Shown piece after piece: positions 18,390 through 29,313 of a stretch of 64,000 nt of DNA; position 1 is the first letter of the stretch; each line of letters starts with the position of its first letter. The DNA lies in NCBI GenBank assembly GCA_963716115.1, contig CAVQSZ010000009.1:62001-126000 (forward strand), read 5' to 3'. The translations under genes and the position numbers were made by a program. The stretch is from AP-15 sp963716115 (GTDB lineage: Bacteria > Pseudomonadota > Alphaproteobacteria > ATCC43930 > CGMCC-115725). Under the pieces are notes generated by a model. It was not told where the DNA came from and made no database searches. It worked only from the letters and a program-made list of their open reading frames with translations.

Positions 18390-19322
18390 ATGAGCGATCC
18401 TCCGATCCGGCCGCCGGCGGCAATCCGGGGCAACAGGCCGACACGATATCTCGACCGTCGGGCCGAGACCTCGGCCGTAACCGCGCGAACTCCGGTCGAT
18501 CCCGTATTTCGAGCGGCCTTTGTTCACAGCAAGACGCATCTGCTCAAGACGCATCCGCTGCGGACCCCGGCCGAACGGTCGCGGTTGATGGCGGATTTCG
18601 CACCGCGCCTGGGCGCGCTTTCCGCCGAGTTGATCCACCAGCCCGTGCCCGGCGGAGTGGGATATGGAACCTATTTTCAGGACAACTTCAAAACGTCTTT
18701 CGATGTCGGCACAGAAATATTATGGAGCGCCGTCTGCCCACCGACCCCGGGCGGCAATGTGAACAACTATCTCTATATCACCTCGACAAATCGAGCCTCG
18801 AAGGGAGTAGAAGCGCTTGCTTCCTACTCGCCTGGAGGTCAGCTTTCCTTTGTGGTCTATGATTGGGCGCAGGCGCCGGCAAATCCTTGGCAGGTGAATC
18901 TGGTAAATCCGTCCCAGTATCTCCGAACGCAGAACTATAAGGGACAGGATTATCCGATCCTGTCCATCTGGAACGGCACCCGTAGGACCGGGCCGGACGC
19001 ATGGCAGAATTATGTGCATTTATTTGACCGCGTGCAAAACAATTGGGCCTTGGTCTATCAATTCGATTATCCTGCGTCAGACGCCGAGCAAAAAGCCGAT
19101 TATTACGGCTCGTGGGGGCCGATAGTCGAAACGTTTCAAACCCTGTACAGCGGCACCAATCCGATGGGAGCCCTGGGCGTGCAGCTTCGCGGCGCGGATC
19201 GAGACGGAAACTGGGACCAGTGGAAATCTCTGGAAGCTTCGCAGGGACTTTTAAGAACCGACAATATCGGGTTTCATCAGACCTTTCTCGACCCGGATTT
19301 CAATTGGATCGTTACGAGCTGA
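18390..19322 (+). CDS. hypothetical protein, low GC, no recognised family
   Basis: I do not recognise this 310-residue protein. The first 75 residues are polar and basic; the rest is rich in aromatic residues, Asn, Gly and Ser (YLYITSTNRASKGVEALASY, WNGTRRTGPDAWQNYVHLFD) in a pattern that suggests an all-beta, possibly sugar-binding fold, which is only a guess. No signal peptide or transmembrane helix is evident. The base composition is clearly lower in G+C than the neighbours, a sign of recent transfer. GGAAGAG lies upstream of the ATG. It converges on the amidase gene with 14 bases between stops. Confidence 0.7.
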   Translation: MSDPPIRPPAAIRGNRPTRYLDRRAETSAVTARTPVDPVFRAAFVHSKTHLLKTHPLRTPAERSRLMADFAPRLGALSAELIHQPVPGGVGYGTYFQDNFKTSFDVGTEILWSAVCPPTPGGNVNNYLYITSTNRASKGVEALASYSPGGQLSFVVYDWAQAPANPWQVNLVNPSQYLRTQNYKGQDYPILSIWNGTRRTGPDAWQNYVHLFDRVQNNWALVYQFDYPASDAEQKADYYGSWGPIVETFQTLYSGTNPMGALGVQLRGADRDGNWDQWKSLEASQGLLRTDNIGFHQTFLDPDFNWIVTS

Positions 19323-19336
19323 AATCCCCGACATCC

Positions 19337-20794
19337 TCACCCATATCCGTTGGGCGCTACGAAGCCGCCGATCTCCTCGGCGAGGAGCCGGGCGAATTCG
19401 ATCGTCGTCAGGTCTTCGCCTTCCGCGCCGATGATCTGCATGCCGACCGGCAGACCCGCTTCAGTCAGGCCGAGCGGCGCGGCGGTCGCCGGCAGGTAGG
19501 AGAGGCTCGCCGGGCCGGACCAGAAACGCTGGTCGCCGGACGGTGTCGGCTTGCCGTTGACGGTGATCATGCGCCGGTCGCGGTCGGCGCTGTGATCGTG
19601 CGGATAGGCGGCGGTGGCGGCGACCGGGGCGAGCAGCACGTCGTAGCGCTGGAAAAATTCGCGCCAGGCATGGCGCAGCCTGGTGCGCGCCTCGTCGGCG
19701 ATGCCCCAGGCGCGGTGGTCGATGGCGGCGCCGCGCGCCATCGTCGCGCGAAAGCTCATATCCTCGGGCGCGACGGAACGCGGCGATCGCCTGCTGCGCG
19801 GCAAAATCCTTTTCGGAGAGGCGCGAGGCGGTGGCCGCCCGCAGCAGCAGCATGAAGAGCCGGTGGTGCTCCGCGTCGTCGAACGGCGGATGCGCGTCCT
19901 CGTCGACCGCCGCGCCGGCGCGGGCCATCGCGGCGACCGCCGCGGCAAAGCGCGCATCGATGCTTCCATCGATCTCGCACAACGGCGATCGCGTCCACAC
20001 CGCCACGCGGAAATCGGCAAGCCGCCGGCCCGCGGCGGCGGCAATTCGACCCGCCACGCCCCTTGCTGCAACCGGTCCGGGCCGGCCAGCGCCTGCATCG
20101 CCAGCGCCAGATCCTCGGCGTGCCGCGCCATCGGGCCGACCACCGAAATATCGCTCGGGCGCTGCGCGCCGGTCGGCGACTGGCCGCGCGATCGGGATCA
20201 GGCCCCAGCTCGGCTTGTGGCCGTAGACGCCGCAGTAATGCGCGGGATTGCGCAGCGACCCGGCGATGTCGCTGCCGGCCCCGAGCGCGCCGAGCCCGGC
20301 GGCGAGCGCCGCCGCCTCGCCGCCCGACGAGCCGCCGGGGCCGCGGCCCAAATCCCAGGGGTTGCCGGTCGTGCCGTAGACCTCGTTGTAGCTCTGCGAA
20401 TCTGCCAGCATCAGCGGCACGTTGGTCTTGCCGTAGATGACGGCCCCGGCCTCGCAGCAGCCGCTCGACCAGCGACCGCGTTGTCGGCGGCGATGTTGTC
20501 CTTCCACAAGGGGTTGCCCCAGGTGGTCGGCAGCCCGGCGAGGTTGAACAATTCCTTGACCGTCATCGGCAGGCCGTGCAGCGGGCCCCAGACCTCGCCG
20601 CGGGCGAGCGCGGCGTCGGCGGCTCGGGCGCGCTCGCGCGCCCGGTCGACCTGCCACGCGACGATCGCGTTCAGCGCCGGGTTGTGCCGCTCGGCGCGGG
20701 CGAGAAAGAAATCGAAGAGCTCGACGCAGCCGAGCTTGCGGTCGCGGATTTCGGCGGCGAGCCGGGTCGCCGAGGCGAAGGCGGGCGCGTCCAC
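19337..20794 (-). CDS. amidase, AS family (five frameshifts)
   Basis: This is an amidase-signature hydrolase. It shows the catalytic Lys in GLPMTVKELFNLAG, the Ser-rich GRGPGGSSGGEAAALAAG block with GAGSDIAGSLRNPA, and the C-terminal LPVGMQIIGAEGED end typical of the family. The frame breaks at about 20470, 20454, 20189, 20027 and 19775. Four fit one-base insertions, and the one near 20027 fits a one-base deletion. Restored length is 484 residues, a normal size. The GTG at 20794 has GGAGG six bases upstream and follows gltA by 16 bases. The substrate cannot be told. With this many breaks a decaying gene is possible, but error is as likely here as in neighbouring essential genes. Confidence 0.8.
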
Positions 20795-20810
20795 CGGAGC
20801 CTCCGCGGGA

Positions 20811-22124
<1,314 letters not shown>

Positions 22125-22400
22125 CGATGCACCTCTGTCTCTGCCCGCAGGCGGTTGCCGGTTCCGGGATGAAAATAGACTTCTGCCCGCGGGTTGGCAA
22201 ACCTTCGCAGGTGCGAGATGGGAACGGCGTTCAGTTTTTTCCTTTGGCGCCCGCCGCGCGCCGCGGCCACAAGCGAGACCACCAGGACCGGGCCGCCGTC
22301 ACCCTGGCCGCTCCCTGCTCCGCCTGATTTATCAGGTCGAGATCAGGCGTCGCCGCTTTCCCTCAATGCCCGCTGACGCCATCGCCGTGAATAGATCCGT

Positions 22401-22425
22401 CGTCGTTCCCGCGAAAGCGGAACCC
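22401..22425. repeat. dispersed GCGAAAGCG palindrome, copy 1
   Basis: This copy contains GTTCCCGCGAAAGCGGAACC, a palindromic element common between genes in alphaproteobacteria. Two further copies lie at 57943-58022 in opposite orientations. It is part of the gltA-gltX gap, which I read as gene-free from 22125 to 22774. Confidence 0.65.
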
Positions 22426-22546
22426 GGCGGGCGAGGGCCGGAACGGTTGCCCCCTGTTCATGCCAGGGCAGGTTCTGGACCCCCGCTCCGAGCGTGTGAA
22501 GGAATTGAAGGATGGCTGGATCGGCACGGTGCGTCCCCCGCTTCCG

Positions 22547-22601
22547 CCGGGGCAGGCTCTTCGAGACAGCCGCGTTGCGGCTTCCTCAGAGCCTGCCCCG
22601 G
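22547..22601. repeat. 14-bp inverted repeat of the GGGGCAGGCTC type
   Basis: CCGGGGCAGGCTCT (22547-22560) is matched perfectly by AGAGCCTGCCCCGG (22588-22601), with 27 bases between. It can fold into a stable stem and belongs to the patchwork of short repeats upstream of gltA. Confidence 0.7.
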
Positions 22602-22646
22602 CGCAGGCCGGGGATGAGGAGGTTTCTCAATGCCATCAATAACGTA

Positions 22647-22686
22647 CCTCATGGTGAGGAGCGCCGAAGGCGCGTCTCGAACCATG
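22647..22686. repeat. dispersed CCTCATGGTGAGGAGCGC element
   Basis: The 40-bp element begins CCTCATGGTGAGGAGC and ends GTCTCGAACCATG. Elements of this form occur in many copies between genes in alphaproteobacterial genomes; this is the only copy I saw here. It lies 88 bases past the gltX stop. Confidence 0.6.
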
Positions 22687-22774
22687 CACGGCGGCCGTGC
22701 CGCACCCGGCTTTCGTTTCGAGACCAATTCCTTCACACGCTCTTCCGCGGGGGCGACGATAATCTCCCATACTA

Positions 22775-24197
22775 TTATTTGATTGCGGCAATCGCATGAC
22801 CGGCGGTCGCGTCTACGATCCGCCCGAGGCTCTCCTCGCGGCCGAGCACGGCCATGACCTCGAAGATGCCGGGCGAGGCGGTCGAGCCGGTCAGCGCCGC
22901 CCGCAGCGGCTGGGCCACGGCGCCGAGCTTGACGGCCTTCGCCTCGGCGAAGGCGCGCAGCCGTTCTTCGAGCTCCGGCGGCCGCCATTCGCCGGCGTCG
23001 AGCCGCGGCCCGAGCTCGGCGAGCAGCCGCCGCGCGTCGGTGGTCAGCAGCCTTGCCGCCTTGTCGTCCACCGGGATCGGCCGCGCTCGCGACCAGGAAG
23101 CGGGCGTTGGCGGCGAGCTCGGCCAGGGTTTTGGGGCGCAGCTTCAATTCCGGCATCGCCCGCAGCAGGCGGTCGCGATCGATCTCGGACAGCGGCCCCA
23201 GCCGCTCGACGATCAGCGCGACGAGCCGCCCGTCTTCGGCGAGGCGGATATAGTGCCCGTTCAGATTGTCGAGCCTGGCGAAGTCGAACCGGGAGGGCGC
23301 GCGGCCGACCGCGTCGAGGTCGAACCAGGCGATCGCCTGCTCGGTCGAGATGATCTCGTCGTCGCCGTGGCTCCAGCCGAGCCGCAACAGATAATTGCGC
23401 AGCGCCTCGGGGAGATAGCCCATCTCGCGATAGGCCTCGATGCCGACCGCGCCGTGCCGCTTCGACAATTTCGCGCCGTCGGGGCCGTGGATCAGCGGCA
23501 GATGGGCGAATGCCGGGACCGGCCAGTCGAAGGCGCGGTAGATCTGGGTCTGGCGGAAGGCGTTGTTCAGATGGTCGTCGCCGCGGATCACATGGGTGAC
23601 GCCCATGTCGTGGTCGTCGACGACAACGGAGAGATTGTAGGTCGGCGTGCCGTCGCCGCGCAGGATGATCAGGTCGTCCAGCTCGGAATTGGCGACCGTG
23701 ACCTCGCCCTGGACAAGGTCTTCGATCGTCGTCGCGCCCTCCTGCGGCGCGCGCAGGCGGATCGAAGGGGCCACGCCCGCCGGCGCGGTGGCCGGGTCGC
23801 GGTCGCGCCAGGTCCCGTCGTAGCGCACCGAGCGCTTCTCGGCGCGCGCCTTCTCGCGCATCGCCTCGAGCTCGGCGGGGGTGCACCAGCAGCGGTAGGC
23901 ATGGCCCGCGGCCAGCAATCGCCGCGCCGCCTCGGCATGGCGCGCGGCACGGCTGAACTGGCGCACGACCTCGCCGTCCCACTGGAGGCCGAGCCAGGCG
24001 AGGCCGTCGATGATCGCCGCCACCGCCTCCGGGGTCGAGCGCAGCCGGTCGGTGTCCTCGATGCGCAAGAGGAAACGTCCGCCGTGACGGCGCGCGAAGA
24101 GCCAGTTGAAGAGCGCCGTGCGGGCCCCGCCGATATGCAGAAACCCGGTCGGCGACGGCGCGAAGCGGACGATGGGGGTCATGCCTCTCTGTACCAT
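22775..24197 (-). CDS. gltX: glutamyl-tRNA synthetase (one frameshift)
   Basis: GltX charges tRNA(Glu), and often tRNA(Gln) in alphaproteobacteria. The class I signature is seen in RFAPSPTGFLHIGGARTALF (HIGH-like HIGG), and the KMSKS equivalent is GAKLSKRHGA. Near residue 370 the frame breaks; one extra base at about 23084 explains it, and the C-terminal anticodon-binding part (PVDDKAARLLTTDARRLL to the TAA at 22775) continues in the next frame. Corrected length is 473 residues. The start is the ATG at 24197 or an ATG five codons later (24182). As a sole essential synthetase it should be intact in the living cell. Confidence 0.93.
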
Positions 24198-24275
24198 GAC
24201 GCCGGCCGTTTCAGGAGCGGCGCGCGGCTCACGCCCGCCGCCAACCCTGCCCCGCGGCCACCGGGAGGGAGAAGC

Positions 24276-25865
24276 TCACGCGGATTTGCGTTGCGCGAAC
24301 ATCTCCCTGAGGCGGGTCTTCATGATCTTGCCGGTCGCGGTGTGCGGCAGCTCCTCGACGCAGACGACATCGTCGGGCAGCATCCATTTCGGGAACCGGC
24401 GCGCCAACAAGGCGATCAGTTCGTCGCGCTGCGGCCGGCAGCCGGGCCGCGGCGCCACGATCAGCAAGGGGCGCTCGCCCCAGCGCGCATCGGGGACCGC
24501 GATCACCGCCGCCTCGGCGACCTCGGCATGCGCCACAGCAGCGTTTTCGAGGTCGATCGAGCTGATCCATTCGCCGCCCGATTTGATCACGTCCTTCTTC
24601 CGGTCGGTGACCAGCAGATAGCCCTCGGGGTCGATCACCGCCATGTCGCCGGTGTGGAACCAGCCGTCGGGCTCGACCGCGGCGGCGGTGGCCTCCTCGT
24701 CTTCGAAATAGCCGGTGACGATCCACGGGCCGCGCACCAGCAATTCGCCCATCGATTTGCCGTCATGCGGCTGGGCCCGGCCGTGGTCGTCGACGATCTT
24801 CATCTCGACGCCGAAGACCGGCCGCCCCTGCCGGGTCTTGACCGCCACCTGCGCATGCGGGTCGAGCGGGAGATGCTTCGCCTTGAGCGCCGCGGCGGTG
24901 CCGAGCGGGCTCATCTCGGTCATGCCCCAGCCCTGGCGGACGTCGATGCCGCGGCGGGCGAACGCCTCGATCAGCGATTGCGGCACCGAGGAGCCGCCCG
25001 ACAGCAGCCGGCGCAAGGTCGAGCAGCGCGCGCCCGAGGATGACAGATACGCCTCGAAGCCGAGCCACACGGTCGGCACGCCGAGGCTGTAGGTGACGCC
25101 CTCGGCCTCGAACAGCTCGTAAAGGCTCTGCCCGTCGAGACGCGGCCCCGGCAGCACCAGCTTCGCCCCGTTCATCGGCGCGGCATAGGGGATGCCCCAG
25201 CCGCAGGCATGGAACAGCGGCACCACCGGGCAGACCACGTCCTGCGCCGAGATCGAGATCGCATCGGGCAGCGAGATCCCGAAGGCGTGCAGCACCGTCG
25301 AGCGGTGGCTGTAGAGCGCCCCCTTCGGATTGCCGGTGGTGCCCGAGGTGTAGCAGAGCGAAGCGGCGGTGCGCTCGTCGAATTCGGGCCAGGCAAGCTC
25401 GTCGCTTTCGGCCGCGACCAGCCGCTCGTAGCCGTCCTCGGTCAGCGGCACGATGCGGCAGCCGGCGGGAAATTGCGGCGCGAGCCGCTCGACGAGCGGC
25501 AGAAAGGTTGCGTCGACGAACAAGAGGCGGTCGGCGGCGTGGTTGACGATGTAGACGATCTGCTCGTCGAAGAGCCGCGGGTTGACCGTGTGGCAGACGG
25601 CGCCGATCCCGGAAATGGCGTAATAGAGCTCGAAGTGGCGGAAGGTGTTCCAGGCGAGGGTGCCGACCCGGTCGCCGGGCCTGACGCCGAGCCGCAGCAG
25701 CGCGTTGGCGAGCTGCTTCGCGCGGCGCTCGGCGTCGCGATACGCATAGCGGTGGATCGGGCCTTCGACGGTGCGCGAGACGATTTCCGCGTCGCCGTGA
25801 TAGGCCGCCGCATGGGTGATGATCGCCGACACCAGCAGCGGCCGCTCCGACATCAACCCCAGCAT
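24276..25865 (-). CDS. fatty acyl-CoA synthetase (AMP-forming)
   Basis: The 529-residue adenylate-forming enzyme would activate a fatty or other carboxylic acid with ATP and CoA. Motifs are CYTSGTTGNPKGALYSHRST (P-loop-like A3), GWGMTEMSPLG (A5), GWFHTGDMAVIDPEGYL (A7), TDRKKDVIKSGGEWIS (A8) and the C-terminal Lys in LPHTATGKIMKTRLRE (A10). All key residues are present. It resembles medium/long-chain acyl-CoA ligases (FadD/AlkK type); the chain length cannot be told. It lies 78 bases upstream of gltX on the same strand. Confidence 0.88.
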   Translation of the reverse strand: MLGLMSERPLLVSAIITHAAAYHGDAEIVSRTVEGPIHRYAYRDAERRAKQLANALLRLGVRPGDRVGTLAWNTFRHFELYYAISGIGAVCHTVNPRLFDEQIVYIVNHAADRLLFVDATFLPLVERLAPQFPAGCRIVPLTEDGYERLVAAESDELAWPEFDERTAASLCYTSGTTGNPKGALYSHRSTVLHAFGISLPDAISISAQDVVCPVVPLFHACGWGIPYAAPMNGAKLVLPGPRLDGQSLYELFEAEGVTYSLGVPTVWLGFEAYLSSSGARCSTLRRLLSGGSSVPQSLIEAFARRGIDVRQGWGMTEMSPLGTAAALKAKHLPLDPHAQVAVKTRQGRPVFGVEMKIVDDHGRAQPHDGKSMGELLVRGPWIVTGYFEDEEATAAAVEPDGWFHTGDMAVIDPEGYLLVTDRKKDVIKSGGEWISSIDLENAAVAHAEVAEAAVIAVPDARWGERPLLIVAPRPGCRPQRDELIALLARRFPKWMLPDDVVCVEELPHTATGKIMKTRLREMFAQRKSA

Positions 25866-26008
25866 CGCCTCCTCCCGCCGCCCATGACGCTGCCTAAGGA
25901 TAAAGCGTTATCCCCGCTCCGCCGCAACGGAATCCAAACGCCTCTTGCTGTTGCAACGTAACGTTGCTGCGAGAAGGACATCGCTGACCTTCGAAAGCAG
26001 CGCAGCGC

Positions 26009-26090
26009 GACCGCCCCGTGGGCTCGCAATGACAGCTCCGGATTGTCATTGCGAGGCGCCGACAGGCGACGAAGCAATCTCGACGGAAGG
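26009..26090. repeat. dispersed TCATTGCGAG repeats forming an inverted pair
   Basis: CTCGCAATGACA (26023-26034) and TGTCATTGCGAG (26044-26055) are a perfect 12-bp inverted repeat around a nine-base loop, followed by GACGAAGCAATCTCG. It is a known type of intergenic alphaproteobacterial repeat; a second, longer pair lies at 33471-33548. It fills most of the 350-base gap between the acyl-CoA synthetase and tenA, in which no gene is seen. Confidence 0.75.
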
Positions 26091-26217
26091 GTCTCGGCCG
26101 CATTGCGCTTGCGTCACCCGAGGACCACGCCGGGTATAGCCCACCGGACGACGTGATCGACAGGCTCAAAGCCCAAGGGCTTCGGCTGGCAGACCCGCAT
26201 GAACCTGTCCGGCGGTG

Positions 26218-26910
26218 CTACGCCTGAGGCTCGGATCCGACGGGAAAGGGCGGCCAGGAGCGGCGCTGGTAGGCGCCGTCCCAGAACAGCCACTCGTAGC
26301 GGCAGGCTTGAGCAAAGGCGGCGAGCATTCGGGCGCGGATCGCCGCGGTCGCCGTCGCCGCCGCCTCGTCGGCGATGGCGATGACCGAGCGCACGGCCTC
26401 GCCGAAGCGCTCGTCGGCATAGGTGCCGATCCAGGTGCGGTAGGGGTTCTCGGGGCCGGCCTTGCCGGCGATGGCGCAGCCGACATCCCAGTAGATCCAG
26501 AAGCACGGCAGCAGCGCCGCCACCAGCACCTCCCACGGGTCGTGGTAGGCCTTGGCGAGAAGGAAGCTGGTGTAGGCGAGGCAATCCGGCGCCGGCTCGG
26601 CCGCGGCGAGCCCGGCGGGGTCGACGCCGAACTGCCGCAGATATCCCTCGTGCAGCGCCCGCTCGACGGCGACGGCGCCCAGCGCCGATTGCGCGAAATT
26701 CTGCAAGGTGAGCGCATCGGGCGCCTTGGCCGCGGCGATCGCCAGCGCCCGCGAGAACTGGCCGAGGTAAAGCGCGTCCTGGGTGATGTAGTGCTGAAAC
26801 CGGTCGCGCGCCAAGGTCCCGGCGGCGAGCTCGGTGTTGAACGGCAGCGCGTGGACCGCCTCGCGCAGCCGTGCGGTGCGCTCCCAGGCGTCGTCGGAAA
26901 AACGGGTCAT
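26218..26910 (-). CDS. tenA: TenA-family aminopyrimidine hydrolase (thiaminase II)
   Basis: The 230-residue all-helical protein matches TenA, which hydrolyses aminopyrimidine products of thiamine breakdown for salvage. Seen are FQHYITQDALYLGQFSRAL near residue 40, the catalytic Cys in LLPCFWIYWDVG near residue 137, NPYRTWIGTYAD, and the C-terminal Glu in YEWLFWDGAY. No TPP riboswitch is visible upstream. It is divergent from the TRAP genes, whose substrate might be a pyrimidine, but that link is only positional. Confidence 0.88.
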   Translation of the reverse strand: MTRFSDDAWERTARLREAVHALPFNTELAAGTLARDRFQHYITQDALYLGQFSRALAIAAAKAPDALTLQNFAQSALGAVAVERALHEGYLRQFGVDPAGLAAAEPAPDCLAYTSFLLAKAYHDPWEVLVAALLPCFWIYWDVGCAIAGKAGPENPYRTWIGTYADERFGEAVRSVIAIADEAAATATAAIRARMLAAFAQACRYEWLFWDGAYQRRSWPPFPVGSEPQA

Positions 26911-27011
26911 CGCGGCCCCCTCATTCGATGTCGGCGGCGCTCGCCGAGCGCAGGCGAGATCTATACGATCGCCGGGATCGCGACAAAACGGCCGGGATCA
27001 GGGAGCCTGCG

Positions 27012-27578
27012 GTGACGATCCTTTTGCGCGCCAGCCGGATCATCGACGCGCTCAACGAACGGGTCGGCCATTGGGTCTATTGGCTGATCCTGGTCGCGGT
27101 CGCGGTCAGCGCCGGCAACGCCACGATCCGCTACGTCTTCGACACCAGCTCGAACGGCTGGCTCGAATTGCAATGGTACCTGTTCTCGGCGGTCTTTCTG
27201 CTCGGCGCGGGCTACACCCTGCTGCACAACGAGCACGTTCGGATCGACGTCGTCTACAGCCATCTGGAGCCGCGCACGCGCGCCTGGATCGACCTCTTGG
27301 GCGGCGTCTTCTTTCTGCTGCCGATGGCGATCGTCATCATGACGCTGTCCTGGCCGATGTTCCTCGAATCCCTTGCCCGTCACGAGGTTTCGGCCGACGC
27401 CGGCGGGCTTGTGCGCTGGCCGGCCAAGCTGCTGATCCCGGCCGGCTTCCTGCTGCTGAGCCTGCAGGGCGTCTCCGAGATCATCAAGCGGATCGCGTTC
27501 CTGCGCGGGCTGATCCCCGACCCCTCCGAGAAACACCGGGACCCATATCTCGACGAAGCCGAAGACCTGCCGCGATGA
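27012..27578 (+). CDS. TRAP transporter small permease (DctQ type)
   Basis: The 188-residue membrane protein has four predicted helices (WVYWLILVAVAVSAGNATI, LQWYLFSAVFLLGAGYTLL, then two more between residues 90 and 160) and a charged C-terminus, as in DctQ subunits. TRAP systems use an ion gradient and a periplasmic binding protein to take up organic acids. The GTG at 27012 with GGGAG upstream is the best start. The stop overlaps the large permease ATG (ATGA). Confidence 0.88.
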   Translation: MTILLRASRIIDALNERVGHWVYWLILVAVAVSAGNATIRYVFDTSSNGWLELQWYLFSAVFLLGAGYTLLHNEHVRIDVVYSHLEPRTRAWIDLLGGVFFLLPMAIVIMTLSWPMFLESLARHEVSADAGGLVRWPAKLLIPAGFLLLSLQGVSEIIKRIAFLRGLIPDPSEKHRDPYLDEAEDLPR

Positions 27579-29198
27579 CCGCGTTTCTCGTCGCCAACCT
27601 GGCGCCGCTGATGTTCGCGGCGCTGGTCCTCTTCCTGCTCTTCGGCTATCCGGTCGCGTTCTCGCTGGCGGCGAACGGCCTCTTCTTCGGCGTCGTCGCG
27701 ATCGATCTCGGCCTCCTGAAGCCGGAATTGCTGCAGGCGTTGCCGGAGCGGGTCTTCGGCATCATGCGCAACGACACGCTGCTCGCGATCCCGTTCTTCA
27801 CCTTCATGGGCCTGATCCTCGAGCGCAGCGGCATGGCCGAGGACCTGCTCGAAACCACCGGCCAGATGTTCGGGCGGGTGCGCGGCGGCCTCGCCTATGC
27901 CGTCGTCTTCGTCGGCGCGCTGTTGGCGGCGACGACCGGGCGTGGTCGCCGCCTCGGTCATCTCGATGGGGCTGATCTCGCTGCCGATCATGCTGCGCTA
28001 CGGCTATGACCGCCGCCTCGCCGCCGGCGTCATCACCGCGTCCGGCACCTTGGCCCAGATCATCCCGCCGAGCCTCGTCCTGATCGTCATGGCCGACCAG
28101 CTCGGGCGCTCGGTCGGCGACATGTACCAGGGCGCATTTATCCCCGGCCTGTCGCTGGCGGCGCTCTATGCCGGCTATGTGGTGCTGGTGACGATCTTTC
28201 GGCCGCAGGCGGCGCCGGCGCTGCCGCCCGAGGCGCTGACGATCCGCGAGGAGAGCGGCCGGGCGGGCTACGCCTCGCTCGCCGCGATCGTCGCGGCCGC
28301 CGCGGCGGCGGGCTGGCTCTTGACCGGGCTGATGCTTCCGATCTGGGCGGCGGGGCTGGCGGGGCTCGGCGCCTACGCCGTCGCCGTCGCCGACAGGCTC
28401 GCCGGGCTCGGCCTGTTGAGCCGCCTCGCGCGGCAGGTGGTCATCGTCATGATGCCGCCCTTGGCGCTCATATTTCTCGTCCTCGGCACGATCTTCGTCG
28501 GCATCGCGACCCCGACCGAGGGGGGCGCCATGGGGGCCGCCGGCGCGCTGATCCTCGCCGTCGCCAAGCGTCGGCTCGACTGGCCGCTGCTGAACCAGGC
28601 GATGAACTCGACGGCGAAGCTCTCATCCTTCGTGATCTTCATCCTGATCGGCTCGTCGGTGTTCAGCCTGACCTTCCGCGGCGTCAACGGCGACCTCTGG
28701 GTCGAAAGCCTGCTGACCTCGCTGCCCGGCGGCCAGCTGGGCTTTCTGGTCGTCGTCAATTTGATGGTCTTTGTCCTGGCCTTTTTTCTCGATTTCTTCG
28801 AGCTGGCCTTTATCGTCGTGCCGTTGCTGCACCCGGTGGCCGAACGTCTCGGGATCGACCTGATATGGTTCGGGGTGCTGCTCGGCATCAACATGCAGAC
28901 CTCGTTCCTGCACCCGCCCTTCGGCTTCGCGCTTTTTTATTTCCGCAGCGTCGCGCCGATCCGCGAGCAGCTGGACCGCGTCACCGGCCGGCTGGTGGCG
29001 CCCGTCACCACGGCGCAGATCTATTGGGGCAGCGTCCCGTTCGTGTGCATCCAGCTCTTGATGGTCGGCATCGTCATCGCCTTTCCGGGCCTGGTGCTGG
29101 CCTCGCTCGACCATGGCCCCAAGATCGACCCGAGCAAGATCGAGATCCTGGCGCCGCAGCAGAACCAGGGCGAGATCCCGATGATCGAGATCAAATGA
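27575..29198 (+). CDS. TRAP transporter large permease (DctM type, one frameshift)
   Basis: The large permease is the transport channel of a TRAP system. The corrected product has 540 residues with about 12-14 membrane helices; the LLAIPFFTFMGLILERSGMA block and the SGTLAQIIPPSLVLIVMADQ block are typical. It is longer than canonical DctM (about 430) and fits the FcbT3-like subgroup with an extra central region. One extra G at about 27940 breaks the frame after LLAATTG. No binding protein (DctP) gene is seen on either side, so it must be encoded elsewhere. Confidence 0.88.
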
Positions 29199-29313
29199 GA
29201 TGGCATTGTGGGACCCATCCGATAAGATCGCCCGGATTCAGCCGGGTGCGCCACGCGGCAAGCGCCGCGGCTGGTAGCGCTGCCGAACGGGTGTGTGGCG
29301 AAGGACGCCAGAG

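Noticed and set aside
26911..27011. TPP riboswitch for tenA
   Set aside because: No CTGAGA or related THI-box core is seen upstream of tenA.
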